This document shows, in pieces, positions 18,663 to 27,114 of a stretch of 64,000 nucleotides of DNA. The DNA comes from JBJMQS01 sp045802605 (GTDB taxonomy: Bacteria > Planctomycetota > Planctomycetia > Gemmatales > Gemmataceae). How positions within the stretch are numbered: the first letter of the stretch is position 1; the number at the start of each line of letters is the position of its first letter. Under the pieces are notes generated by a model. The model saw only the letters and a list, made by a program, of their open reading frames with translations. It was not told where the DNA came from and did no database searches. The position numbers and the translations under genes are program-made. The stretch is taken from assembly GCA_045802605.1 (NCBI GenBank), contig JBJMQS010000036.1, positions 62,001-126,000 of the forward strand, given 5' to 3'.

Positions 18663-19625
18663 TTAGGAGCTTCGAGACGTATGCCCGTCGCTCATGCAAA
18701 CGACCAAGCCTTTGGTCAATGACACAAAATCCGCGTTCGGTCCTTTGGCTTTTAGATTGATCTTCTTTGCATGTTGAGCACGAAGCCAAAGAGCTTCGTC
18801 CGGCTTGCCGTCCTTAGTCGCGAGAACCGGCGGGTAATAGCCTTTGATCGGTTCACCAACCGGAATACGATCCCCGTCTTCGTTGAACTTGAAAGGTTGC
18901 CTTTCTCCGAGAACTTGTCGATGTCCAAGAACGAAATGCACCATCGAACTATTCCAATTCCGACCGGGGAATTTCTCGTTTAGGAGCCGGGCCATTTCCC
19001 GCTGGCCGGTTCCTTCAACGGTTTTTTCGTAAATGAACCGGATCGCGGTTGCCCACTTGTTCAGAATGAAACCGCCTTCGGTCGTCCAATCAACCCAAAC
19101 CGGCTTTCGCCGGTCGAATCGAGCAACTTTTCCGGAAGCGACTTCAGCCCGGCGACCTTCCCAAAAACCGCCGGTTCGATTCGACTTGTGTTTCGATTCG
19201 ACGTAGGCCAAATGGAAGTGAACGAGCGGGAGTAACAAGCCGGTTAAGTCGTTGACTGACTCTTGGCTATAGATCGTTTCGCTAGGTTTCAAAACCGCGA
19301 TTTTAACGCCAGCGGACAGGATTTGCAGGAACAAGGCTTGAGCTTCGGCGACTCCTTGTCGTGACAATCGATCCAAAGCTTCAACCAACAAGATCGAGCC
19401 GCGTTGAATCCGACCTTCTTTGATTTCGAGCAAGAAGCGACTCAATGCCCCGCTATGCTTGTTCTTCCCGCGAAATGCTGAACAACCCAAATCTTCGAAG
19501 CTCAAATTTGCCTTTGTGAATGCGTTTCTTTTGATCCATTTATCCCCATCTTCTCTTTGCCGACGCTTGGAATCGCCGTCGGCTTGTTGCTTCGAAGAAA
19601 ATCGGATGTAGGAATAAACGAGCAT
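18663..19625 (-). pseudogene. large serine recombinase, C-terminally truncated
   Basis: The 320-residue product starts MLVYSYIRFSSKQQADGDS; the catalytic serine is in RFSS. The resolvase domain (to about 140: LVEALDRLSRQGV) and the recombinase domain (WATAIRFIYEKTVEGTGQRE to about 285) are present. The protein breaks off at GLVVCMSDGHTS, just where the zinc ribbon should begin, so the zinc and coiled-coil parts needed for integration control are missing. ATG 19625 follows AAGGCGG. It lies 110 bp from the right junction of element 1 with comM, the usual place for an integrase. Confidence 0.8.
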
Positions 19626-19737
19626 AATTAACCGCCTTCCCCTTCTATGTTCGGAAAGAACCGAAATCAAGCTTCCGGTTCACTGGCGGCGTGTTTTACG
19701 GCGAAATTCGAACTACTTAGGATTTGACCGACCGAAG

Positions 19738-19899
19738 GTTTTGTTCCTCGACGAATTGCCTGAGTTCAATCGCCGCAGTCTCGAAGTTTTGCGTCAGCCG
19801 CTCGAAGAAGGACGCGTAACGATTTCTCGCGCTCTTACCTCGACGACGTTCCCCGCGAGCTTCGTGCTCGTCGCTTCGATGAATCCGTGCCCTTGTGGG
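19738..19899 (+). pseudogene. comM: comM middle fragment
   Basis: The 54 codons VLFLDELPEFNRRSLEVL through LVASMNPCPCG match the Walker B and following region of ComM. The match starts exactly at the V of VLFLDE (19738) with no LAHNG before it, and ends at TGTGGG (19899) inside NPCPCG. Both edges are therefore junctions. On the opposite strand the 3' end of the large serine recombinase gene reads through this piece. The remaining C-terminus (starting YxGDP in relatives) is absent from the window. Confidence 0.9.
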
Positions 19900-21955
19900 C
19901 AGCGCTTATTTCCATTACGTCGGGCAAGATGTTCCGAGCAATCTGAGTCTTCTGGGGCACAAACTCGACGGATTTCAGGTGTGCCCTCCGTGTCTTGTTG
20001 GGGCCGACTTGTTGCACGTCGAAATGCGGCACGACGGATTCGACGAACTGGTCCAATAGGCGCCCCACAGCGGCCTGGTCGGCGTTTGCCGCGGATTTGC
20101 GGATCGCACGCAGTTGGTCCAACACCATCGCTGCCTTAGCGGTTGCCGGCACCATTACCTCTTCCATTTCCCGCTTGCGTTTTTCAAGTTTGGCGACCTC
20201 GTCATATAGCATTTTCATGACGATCTGGGATGGAACGCGCGCGATTATGAGATCGCCTAGTCGCTTTATTTCGGTTTCCAGCTGATCTCGCTCTTTTTGA
20301 AGGTGTCTAGTCTTGTGCGCGTGCAAGCGGTTGTAAGTTGCGAGTACTTGCTGAAAGATTGGGACGTCGGCGTCTGGGCATTGCTCATTTTCAATGAGGT
20401 TATTATCCAAACCCTTTGATAGTTCCCGTTGGATCTGTTGAAATGCCGCAGTTAGCTCACATTCCTTGATCCATTCAGCTTCCTTCAGCGTCTTAAGTGG
20501 GTTATCCACTAGGTTGTCGATTCGTTTTGCTACGGTGCCGAGAAGCTGAGCGATCGCTTGATTAAGAAGATCAAAAGGAACAGCGTTTGAATGGCACTGG
20601 AGACGGCCAGATTTGCGGTATGTACCGCAGTTGAAGCAACGTGTGGACTTGCGACGTTTTCCTTTTGCGGCGATTGAACTTCCTAATACCATCGGAACTC
20701 GACACTCAGGACAAATCAGCTTTCCATTGAGGGGATGCGAGGTGCGGTCACGAGTGCGACGCTTGCCAAAATCAGGGTTCGTGTGGGCACGGCCGGCCAA
20801 TCGGTCGTGAACCCGTCGCCATAAGTCCGGCGCAACGATAGGCGCAAATGCCGGGCGCAACGGGCGTATATGTTGCGACTCATCCTTGCGCAGAACAAAA
20901 GGATCTTTCGCCTTCCTGCGGACCTTGATGGGCTGACCATTGTGGAGAATGCGGTAGGCACCCACTCCAATCTTGCCCCACGCCGGCTCGCCGAGATAGA
21001 CAGGATTTGACAGAATCGTTTCGATCGCGTGGGAAACGAACGGCTTGTCGTAGCGTTGCATGCCTTGCGCATGAAGAGAATGGCTCATTTGCGCAAACCC
21101 CATTCCCGAGTCGTACATTTCATAAAGCAGCTGAACTGTCCGCAGACGATCAATCTCGATCGAGGGTTCAAACCTATACCCAGTTGCTTTTTTGTCCCGG
21201 AGGGGCATTCGTTCGGTGATCTCTTCTCGCTCGACGGTTAGATTGGAGCCAACAATCAGGCCGCTAGCGTCGCGTTCGACCCGGCTTTCGGGAGTGTAAT
21301 AAATGACCCGATATAGGTGGGGTCGCATGTAACGCATTCGCACAACGCGAAACAGTGGCCGAGTCAGGTCGTGGAGAGGATAGCAGACAAGGTCGATCGC
21401 AAACGCTGCATTTCCAGTCGCAGCCCATCCCTGTTTGGCCATCTCGATCATCTTGAGCACGTTTTTCTCGGCCATGCTTTCGACATATTTACTTGCACCA
21501 ATCGCCATGGAAACGACACGGTAGTAGTCGCCTTCGTCGATGCCGGTTAGATTCGATCCGTCGACAACCGACCACAGTTGTACGTCGTTCTTGCGCAGTA
21601 TCTGCCGGAACTCAAAGAACTCTTCGACATCAGCAACTCCCCAACGATCGAATGTACAAATGATGATCCAGTCGAGCGCACCGGCGCGGACTTGTGACAA
21701 GAGTCGCTGAAACTCTTGCCGTTTAGCGCTCTTATGACGTTTTTCTTTGTCCTCGAATCGCATGTTTTCGGGCACGATCAGATTCAGGTCGTCGCAGAAC
21801 CTGATTACTGACTCGCGTTGGTGTTCAAGTTTCTGGCGAGGCGTACTCACTCGCAAATACCATGCACATCGGTCTCCCCCACGTGGCGACGAGAAATCTT
21901 TAGCTGCTCGATATGTGCTTGGCGACGATTGTGCGGTGTTTTGGTTCGTATTCAT
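19835..21955 (-). CDS. large serine recombinase (integrase of element 2)
   Basis: A 706-residue large serine recombinase. Residues about 25-165 form the resolvase catalytic domain (CAWYLRVSTPRQKLEHQRE, with Ser in RVST, and ICTFDRWGVADVEEF); 200-390 the recombinase domain; about 425-470 a zinc ribbon (LICPECRVPMVLG; RCFNCGTYRK); then a long coiled coil (HLQKERDQLETEIKRLGD). This is the full architecture of phage-type serine integrases. The last 20 or so residues (from about AAHKGTDSSKRR) are encoded by antisense comM beyond the junction at 19899, so the original C-terminus was different. Being at the element edge fits its role in integrating the element into comM. Confidence 0.92.
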   Translation of the reverse strand: MNTNQNTAQSSPSTYRAAKDFSSPRGGDRCAWYLRVSTPRQKLEHQRESVIRFCDDLNLIVPENMRFEDKEKRHKSAKRQEFQRLLSQVRAGALDWIIICTFDRWGVADVEEFFEFRQILRKNDVQLWSVVDGSNLTGIDEGDYYRVVSMAIGASKYVESMAEKNVLKMIEMAKQGWAATGNAAFAIDLVCYPLHDLTRPLFRVVRMRYMRPHLYRVIYYTPESRVERDASGLIVGSNLTVEREEITERMPLRDKKATGYRFEPSIEIDRLRTVQLLYEMYDSGMGFAQMSHSLHAQGMQRYDKPFVSHAIETILSNPVYLGEPAWGKIGVGAYRILHNGQPIKVRRKAKDPFVLRKDESQHIRPLRPAFAPIVAPDLWRRVHDRLAGRAHTNPDFGKRRTRDRTSHPLNGKLICPECRVPMVLGSSIAAKGKRRKSTRCFNCGTYRKSGRLQCHSNAVPFDLLNQAIAQLLGTVAKRIDNLVDNPLKTLKEAEWIKECELTAAFQQIQRELSKGLDNNLIENEQCPDADVPIFQQVLATYNRLHAHKTRHLQKERDQLETEIKRLGDLIIARVPSQIVMKMLYDEVAKLEKRKREMEEVMVPATAKAAMVLDQLRAIRKSAANADQAAVGRLLDQFVESVVPHFDVQQVGPNKTRRAHLKSVEFVPQKTQIARNILPDVMEISAAHKGTDSSKRRARSSRGTSSR

Positions 21956-22086
21956 AAGTGTCCTTTAGTTCAACCCATGGATGCGGGGATTGCAAACTTA
22001 GTTGTTTGCTTTGCGGGCGATTTGATTGAAGCGCCGCGGCCGCGGACAGCTCGTGGCTGCGCGCGGCCTGCGACAGCAATCACGCG

Positions 22087-22929
22087 CTAGGCAGTACGAG
22101 CTACTATCATCGCTCCTTCGATGAACCCTTTCACAAAATCGACGTTACCCAGTGGTCCTGCGTCAATGCCTTCAAAGAATCCCTGCCAAAAGTGGCGGGC
22201 GGCCGTTCGGTCACCTTCATCTTCTGGATGGATCGTGAAGTAAACTTGTTCAGCCGGGCAATATGCAGTGGCTCCATCAATCATTGCATCGAAGTCACCA
22301 TAACTGGCTGCTTGCATTTGGCCGTGCCAGTGCGTTAAGCGACCGAGCTGTTCACCGTCCGCATCGTGCCTGGCCCACATGGTCCCGGCCCGCTCGCCGG
22401 AGTCCTGCCGCAATGCGGCGTCGCCGTGACAATCATCTGTCTCGTCATCCTCGCGCTCAGTGATTTCGTCTTCGCCATTTTCACTCTGGAACGCATCCAA
22501 GCATTCGTTTACCAGCGACAAGTCTGAGTAGGGAAAGGTTACGCATAATCCGCAGTGCTCAAATACGCTGAACTTTCGAAGCCATTTCGCAAGCCGTTTT
22601 GCGCCGTAAGATTCGGCAGCGCCACTGTTGGGACTGATATTAAGGAGCCATCTATCGCGAGTCAGTCCACCAATGCGCTTTCCGAACAGCTTCCAGCTTC
22701 GCCGCTCCGCTCGGGATACGTCAGTGTTCATGATTTGTCGGGCAGTGTGTTTCGACACAAGACTGAGGAACTCTTGCGCACAGCCCATGCACGGGAACGC
22801 GGCACTGATTCTCTTGTCCTCGTTAGGGAATACTTCCGACACCCCGATGTCCAGCCGTACCAGATTTTCCACAAACTCATGTTGAGCGTGATCTGCATCG
22901 AATCGACCATCGGAAACTTTAGTTGTCAT
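22087..22929 (-). CDS. hypothetical acidic element protein
   Basis: The 280-residue product starts at ATG 22929 with AAAGGAGA seven bases upstream, a strong ribosome binding site, so upstream in-frame codons are not used. It is acidic with a low-complexity centre (ENGEDEITEREDDETDD) and a cysteine pair FPCMGCAQEF near residue 40. No known domain is recognised. It is the first gene inside the element after the integrase and is transcribed towards it. The 5' side is a hairpin-rich leader (23064-23213). Confidence 0.65.
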   Translation of the reverse strand: MTTKVSDGRFDADHAQHEFVENLVRLDIGVSEVFPNEDKRISAAFPCMGCAQEFLSLVSKHTARQIMNTDVSRAERRSWKLFGKRIGGLTRDRWLLNISPNSGAAESYGAKRLAKWLRKFSVFEHCGLCVTFPYSDLSLVNECLDAFQSENGEDEITEREDDETDDCHGDAALRQDSGERAGTMWARHDADGEQLGRLTHWHGQMQAASYGDFDAMIDGATAYCPAEQVYFTIHPEDEGDRTAARHFWQGFFEGIDAGPLGNVDFVKGFIEGAMIVARTA

Positions 22930-23063
22930 GTTTGCTCTCCTTTTTCCTGGGCGGAGGTCGCGCCTCGACCGGCCAGTGATTTGGTCGGCTGGCGTTCGTA
23001 GCAAGGGAATAAGCGCGCGGCTGTCCCTTGCGGTTACTCTGTTCGGATCGCTTACTAGATTTC

Positions 23064-23213
23064 CCCCAGCTACCCTGGGGTTGGTCGCGGCTCCTCGAAG
23101 CCGCTGGGCTGTGATGCCCTCTAAAAGTGGTTGCTCAGTCTGCGACGTATCGCAGTGAGCAGGTTCGACTTTGATGGGGTTCGCTGTCGAACGCCGAGGT
23201 CTCGAACCTCGGC
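23064..23213. ncRNA. structured intergenic region with five consecutive stem-loops, possible small RNA
   Basis: Five hairpins follow each other: CCCCAG/CTGGGG (23064-23080), GCGGCT/AGCCGC (23087-23104), a long interrupted stem GCTCA-TGCGA/TCGCA-TGAGC (23133-23160), GTTCGA/TCGAAC (23163-23192) and GCCGAGG/CCTCGGC (23193-23213), the last followed by CTTTCATTTT like a weak plus-strand terminator. No frame in the region looks coding. It may be a plus-strand small RNA, the leader of the minus-strand gene starting at 22929, or a DNA-level site. No known RNA family is recognised. Confidence 0.4.
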
Positions 23214-23677
23214 CTTTCATTTTATCGGTTACAGGCCCGTCACAGCGGCTTAATCCCCGCCCATTGCGTAGACCCTGTTTCCGGGGCGACTTGATCTTGC
23301 GTCCATTTCAGCCGGGACTGCGAACTTTGCTCTCGCTCCGGCCACACGAGGCCAACTCGTGTTCCGCGTGCATTATTACCGGCGTAGATGTGATGTCAAG
23401 TACGTGCTGATGATTAAAGTTGATACTATTTTTTGGTCGCGGCATTCGCGGACTAATGTCACCGGTCCATTACCGTGCTTCTCCGTCCGGCCGCGGTGAT
23501 TCACGCGCAACAATCAACGGTTCTAGTGACTCACATAGCTAATCTCCTCACACCTATGACTCATTTCGTAAAATGAGTGAGCGCCAACCATTTGCCTACA
23601 GGGCGCACGGCTACGCCACCTAGCCGGCGGACCCTTGGCTGCCACATTGAATAAATCTTCTTCATGCGGGGCAAACG
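23214..23677. other. gene-free stretch
   Basis: No frame here has coding character, and I see no further repeat or tRNA. It contains the upstream region of the hybrid kinase at 23678, whose start lacks a good Shine-Dalgarno sequence. Confidence 0.5.
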
Positions 23678-25684
23678 ATGTCTGACCAGCCACTCGCACT
23701 TTCTCGCAACGGCGGGGCATCGACAAAGGTGAAGATCCTGCTGGTAGACGACCAGCCTGCGAATCTCCTGGCCCTAGAGGCGGTCCTCGATGAACTCGGG
23801 CAAGAGTTGGTTCGGGCCGGGTCTGGCGAGGAGGCATTACGCTTACTTCAAGTTGAAGCGTTCGCCGTCATCCTCCTCGACGTGCATATGGAAGGACTCG
23901 ATGGTTTCGAGACGGGGCGGCGCATTCGCGCCAATCCCAGATCCCAACACACGCCGATTATCTTCCAGACGGGACATGAGGCCGATGAGCGTTTGGTAAC
24001 GGCGGCTTATCAACTCGGCGCGGTGGACTTCCTTGTCAAGCCGCTCGTACCAGTAATCCTGCGGGCGAAGGTCGCAGCATTCGTAGACCTGTTTCAGGAC
24101 AAAGAAAAAGCGCGACGACAGGCAGACCAGTTCCGCCAGTTGGTTGAGGGGACGGTTGACTATGCCATCTTTCTGCTTGACCCCGAAGGGCGCGTATCTT
24201 CCTGGAACCTAGGCGCGCAACGCATTAAGGGTTACATGGCTGACGAAATCATCGGTCAGCATTTTTCCCGGTTCTACCCCCGCGAGGCGGTAGATCGACG
24301 ATGGCCCGAGTATGAGTTGGAGCGGGCCGCGATCGACGGCCGATTTGAGGATGAGGACTGGCGCGTCCGCAAAGACGGGTCAACCTTTTGGGCCAATGTC
24401 GTCATTACCACGCTCCGAGACGACACCGGCGTAGTACGCGGATTCTCGAAAGTCACGCGCGACCTGACGGAACGAAAACGGGCCGAAGACGAGCTTCGGC
24501 GCGCTCGCGACGAACTGGAAGTGCGCGTGGCCCACCGGACACAGGAGTTAACCGACGCCAATGCGCGCCTCGCGGAGTCCTCGCGGCGCAAAGACCAGTT
24601 CCTGGCTATGCTGGCCCACGAGCTGCGCAACCCCCTTGCGCCCGTCCTGCATGGGTTGCAAGTCCTGGAGTTGTCCGAAGCCGACCAAGTAGCGGTCGAA
24701 AAAGTCCGCATCATGATGGAGCGGCAAATCCGCCACCTCTCCCGACTAGTTGACGACCTCATGGATGTTACGCGAATCACGCAGGGTCGGGTTCCGGTTC
24801 GGCGGGAGCGCCTCGATCTGGCGGGCCTGGTGCGCGTGGCTGCCGAGGATCGCCGGCACCTCCTCCGATCGGTCGGCATGGCGCTCGATGTCGAGGTGGA
24901 CGACGTGCCGGTTTGGGTCCTGGGGGACGCGATTCGTTTGACACAGGTGCTCAATAACTTGTTCGACAACGCTGTCAAGTTCCGCAATGGCGGAGACCGC
25001 ATCTCCGTTCGTCTTGCCGTTGACGCGCTTCGCCGGCAGGTGGTCATCGAAGTGAGTGACAAAGGAATGGGCATCGCCCCTGAGCTATTTCCCAAACTCT
25101 TTGAGGTCTTTACGCAGGGCGATGAAAGCCTGGACCGGTCGCGTGGCGGTCTCGGGGTGGGACTCTCCGTCGTCAAAGGTCTCATCGAGCTACACGGCGG
25201 GACTGTCAGGGCTGAAAGCGAAGGTCTTGGTCGAGGCGCTCGATTCACAGTCACTTTGCCACTGAACGACGAGGTACCTGCCGTAGGCGTGGTGTTGCCT
25301 GAATCACCAAAGCTGCCGTCGAATCAACTCCGCATTTTGGTTGTCGAGGATAATCGCGACGCTGCCGACAGTCTCCGTATGGTGCTGGAGCTTTTAGGAC
25401 ATGAGGTACGAGTTGCCTACAACGGGCGCGATGGAGTGACGGCAGCCCGCGACTGGCGTCCAGACGTGGTGCTCTGCGACATTGGCCTGCCGGGCCTGGA
25501 CGGCTACGGCGTCGCGGACGAGTTACGGCATGACCCGATGACAGCAGCGGTACGGCTTATCGCCGTCACAGGCTATGGACAAGATGAGGACCGGCGACGA
25601 TCGCGGGAAGCCGGGTTCGATTATCACCTCGTCAAACCGGTCGATGCCCGAGATCTCCGGATGTCGCTCGTTCGCAGCGCTTAG
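23678..25684 (+). CDS. hybrid sensor histidine kinase (REC-PAS-HisKA-HATPase-REC)
   Basis: The 668-residue soluble protein has an N-terminal receiver domain (KILLVDDQPANLLALEAVL; phosphoacceptor in ILLDVHMEGLDG), a PAS domain (about 150-270: YAIFLLDPEGRVSSWN), a coiled coil, a HisKA domain with phosphoacceptor in MLAHELRNPLAP near residue 312, a HATPase domain (NNLFDNAVKF; GLGVGLSVVKGLIELHGG) and a second receiver (ILVVEDNRDAADSLRMVL; DIGLPGLDG). No membrane helices, so it senses a cytoplasmic signal. No separate regulator gene is adjacent. A second hybrid kinase lies 1.4 kb downstream on the other strand. Confidence 0.92.
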   Translation: MSDQPLALSRNGGASTKVKILLVDDQPANLLALEAVLDELGQELVRAGSGEEALRLLQVEAFAVILLDVHMEGLDGFETGRRIRANPRSQHTPIIFQTGHEADERLVTAAYQLGAVDFLVKPLVPVILRAKVAAFVDLFQDKEKARRQADQFRQLVEGTVDYAIFLLDPEGRVSSWNLGAQRIKGYMADEIIGQHFSRFYPREAVDRRWPEYELERAAIDGRFEDEDWRVRKDGSTFWANVVITTLRDDTGVVRGFSKVTRDLTERKRAEDELRRARDELEVRVAHRTQELTDANARLAESSRRKDQFLAMLAHELRNPLAPVLHGLQVLELSEADQVAVEKVRIMMERQIRHLSRLVDDLMDVTRITQGRVPVRRERLDLAGLVRVAAEDRRHLLRSVGMALDVEVDDVPVWVLGDAIRLTQVLNNLFDNAVKFRNGGDRISVRLAVDALRRQVVIEVSDKGMGIAPELFPKLFEVFTQGDESLDRSRGGLGVGLSVVKGLIELHGGTVRAESEGLGRGARFTVTLPLNDEVPAVGVVLPESPKLPSNQLRILVVEDNRDAADSLRMVLELLGHEVRVAYNGRDGVTAARDWRPDVVLCDIGLPGLDGYGVADELRHDPMTAAVRLIAVTGYGQDEDRRRSREAGFDYHLVKPVDARDLRMSLVRSA

Positions 25685-25781
25685 TGGGATTGTTTATCGT
25701 GTCGTGGCCGCGGCTTGCTTCAAAACTGGCGATTTTGTCCGCCTCGCAACCGACCGACGTTGATTGAGTCCAAGTTCGCGT

Positions 25782-25988
25782 TCAAGCGCTCGCTGTTGAG
25801 GTCAGCTCAGGCACCCGCTGTCGCGCGAGACGCTCGGCTTCGCCCTCGGACACAATGCCGCCGCGCAACATTCGATGGCGTCCAGGCCGAGCCGCTTCCA
25901 TTCGCTTCCATTCAATCTCAGTACAGACAGCTGTGTTATCGCTACAGGCTGGATCGCCTGGGACGCATGCCTGATAGATGACCCACAT
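25782..25988 (-). CDS. possible small protein, 68 aa
   Basis: From ATG 25988 the frame encodes MWVIYQACVPGDPACSDNT, then EWKRMEAARPGRHRML and GGIVSEGEAERLARQRVP. Amino acid composition looks protein-like and the C-terminal part would be a helix, but the start has no clear ribosome binding site. The 470 bp between the kinase gene and 26155 hold no other candidate. Low confidence. Confidence 0.3.
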   Translation of the reverse strand: MWVIYQACVPGDPACSDNTAVCTEIEWKRMEAARPGRHRMLRGGIVSEGEAERLARQRVPELTSTASA

Positions 25989-26154
25989 TGTCACCGCAAT
26001 GCTCCATTCATTCGGGCGACACTGGCTCCGAGCGCCCGCGGCAATCACGTTCGCCATTCCAAACACAGCAACCGTCATGCCGTATTGTTGACCCGGCATA
26101 CCGCTTGCACCTCCCCCTCGTGACGCCCAAAGCGCCTGACGAGGAGCTGAAACC

Positions 26155-26451
26155 ATGGCGCGAGTGCGGTTATATCGGGAAGTAGGCGAGCGTTTAGTCG
26201 TGGAGGGCGATTTGGAGTTCTTCGGTATTCCGCTTGGCGAAGCAGATCAGCGAAGCCTTGTCGACTTCCAGGTTCAAGGTGGCAAGTCATTTGAGGTCGA
26301 GACCCAAGGTCGATATTGCACGGGACAAGTGAGGCTTATTCCCGAGGACACCGCCACCGATTCGGAGATCCAACAGATCGCTAAAGCTCTGTGTAATAAC
26401 CAGCAAGAAGGGAAGGCGGACCGTTACATCTGGAAGCTCCTTTTGGGCTAG
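26155..26451 (+). CDS. hypothetical protein, 98 aa
   Basis: ATG 26155 follows GAGGAGCTGAAACC, a good ribosome binding site. The product begins MARVRLYREVGERLVVEGDL, is beta-rich in the first half and helical in the second (EIQQIAKALCNNQQEGKAD). There is no known motif. It stands alone between two hybrid histidine kinases. Confidence 0.55.
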   Translation: MARVRLYREVGERLVVEGDLEFFGIPLGEADQRSLVDFQVQGGKSFEVETQGRYCTGQVRLIPEDTATDSEIQQIAKALCNNQQEGKADRYIWKLLLG

Positions 26452-27114
26452 TCCGCCATATGGAGGTACGAGCGTCTGATGAAAGTAGGAAAACCGAGGG
26501 AGGGAGGACGATTCGGAGATGGTGGAAAGACTCGGGATTCCTGTCGATTTGTTAGACCTTTCGTTGAGATCCGGGATTTCCCCGACGTGCTCCAGATGGT
26601 CGGCCACAGCCGACCTCTGGTGAAGAAGATGTCAAATCCGCCTGTGTTTATCTTTTAACAACGATGTGATTGAGCATTGCGAGCGCCGCAGAAAAGTCCG
26701 CCAAGTGCCTAGACGGTGGCGGCCACTCCCTGAATATCACGCAGATCACGACATAGCTCGCACCAGTGTTCACTGTCGAGTTGCGCAATCTTATTTGAAA
26801 GTTCAGGCTCGGCTCTATGCAAACGACCGACGAGATAGCGCTGAAAAAGGCTGATCGGCCGTTCGGGAACGCTTACATGAGCACATGCTCGCAGCAGTCG
26901 ATTCATTTCGTCGCAGCTCAATCCATGCCAGTTCATGCCACGCCAATCCTTCAGTGATCTGGTCGATCACTGGAAAACCGGGCAAAGGTCGTGCCGTTTC
27001 TCATGGGAACGGTGCAATGGAGACCGGCTCAGCTCGCCGGTTGTACCGGATCACCGGAACAAGGGATTTTTGGCAACCGCTCCGAAGAGCCGTTTCGTGC
27101 GAGCCTATCCGCTT
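26452..27114. other. sparse intergenic stretch
   Basis: Apart from the weak 75-codon frame at 26709-26936, which may be a decayed gene, I see no gene, RNA or repeat here. Confidence 0.4.
26709..26936 (-). CDS. possible small protein, 75 aa
   Basis: A minus-strand frame encodes MNWHGLSCDEMNRLLRACA, a PISLFQRYLVGRLHRAEPEL segment and a final SEHWCELCRDLRDIQGVA. The helical, amphipathic pattern suggests coding, but no ribosome binding site or family is recognised. It could be a remnant. Confidence 0.35.
   Translation of the reverse strand: MNWHGLSCDEMNRLLRACAHVSVPERPISLFQRYLVGRLHRAEPELSNKIAQLDSEHWCELCRDLRDIQGVAATV

Noticed and set aside
24274..25254. 326-codon minus-strand frame opposite the hybrid kinase
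   Set aside because: Rich in Arg, Ser and Thr as expected for an antisense shadow in GC-rich DNA; the plus-strand kinase is unambiguous.
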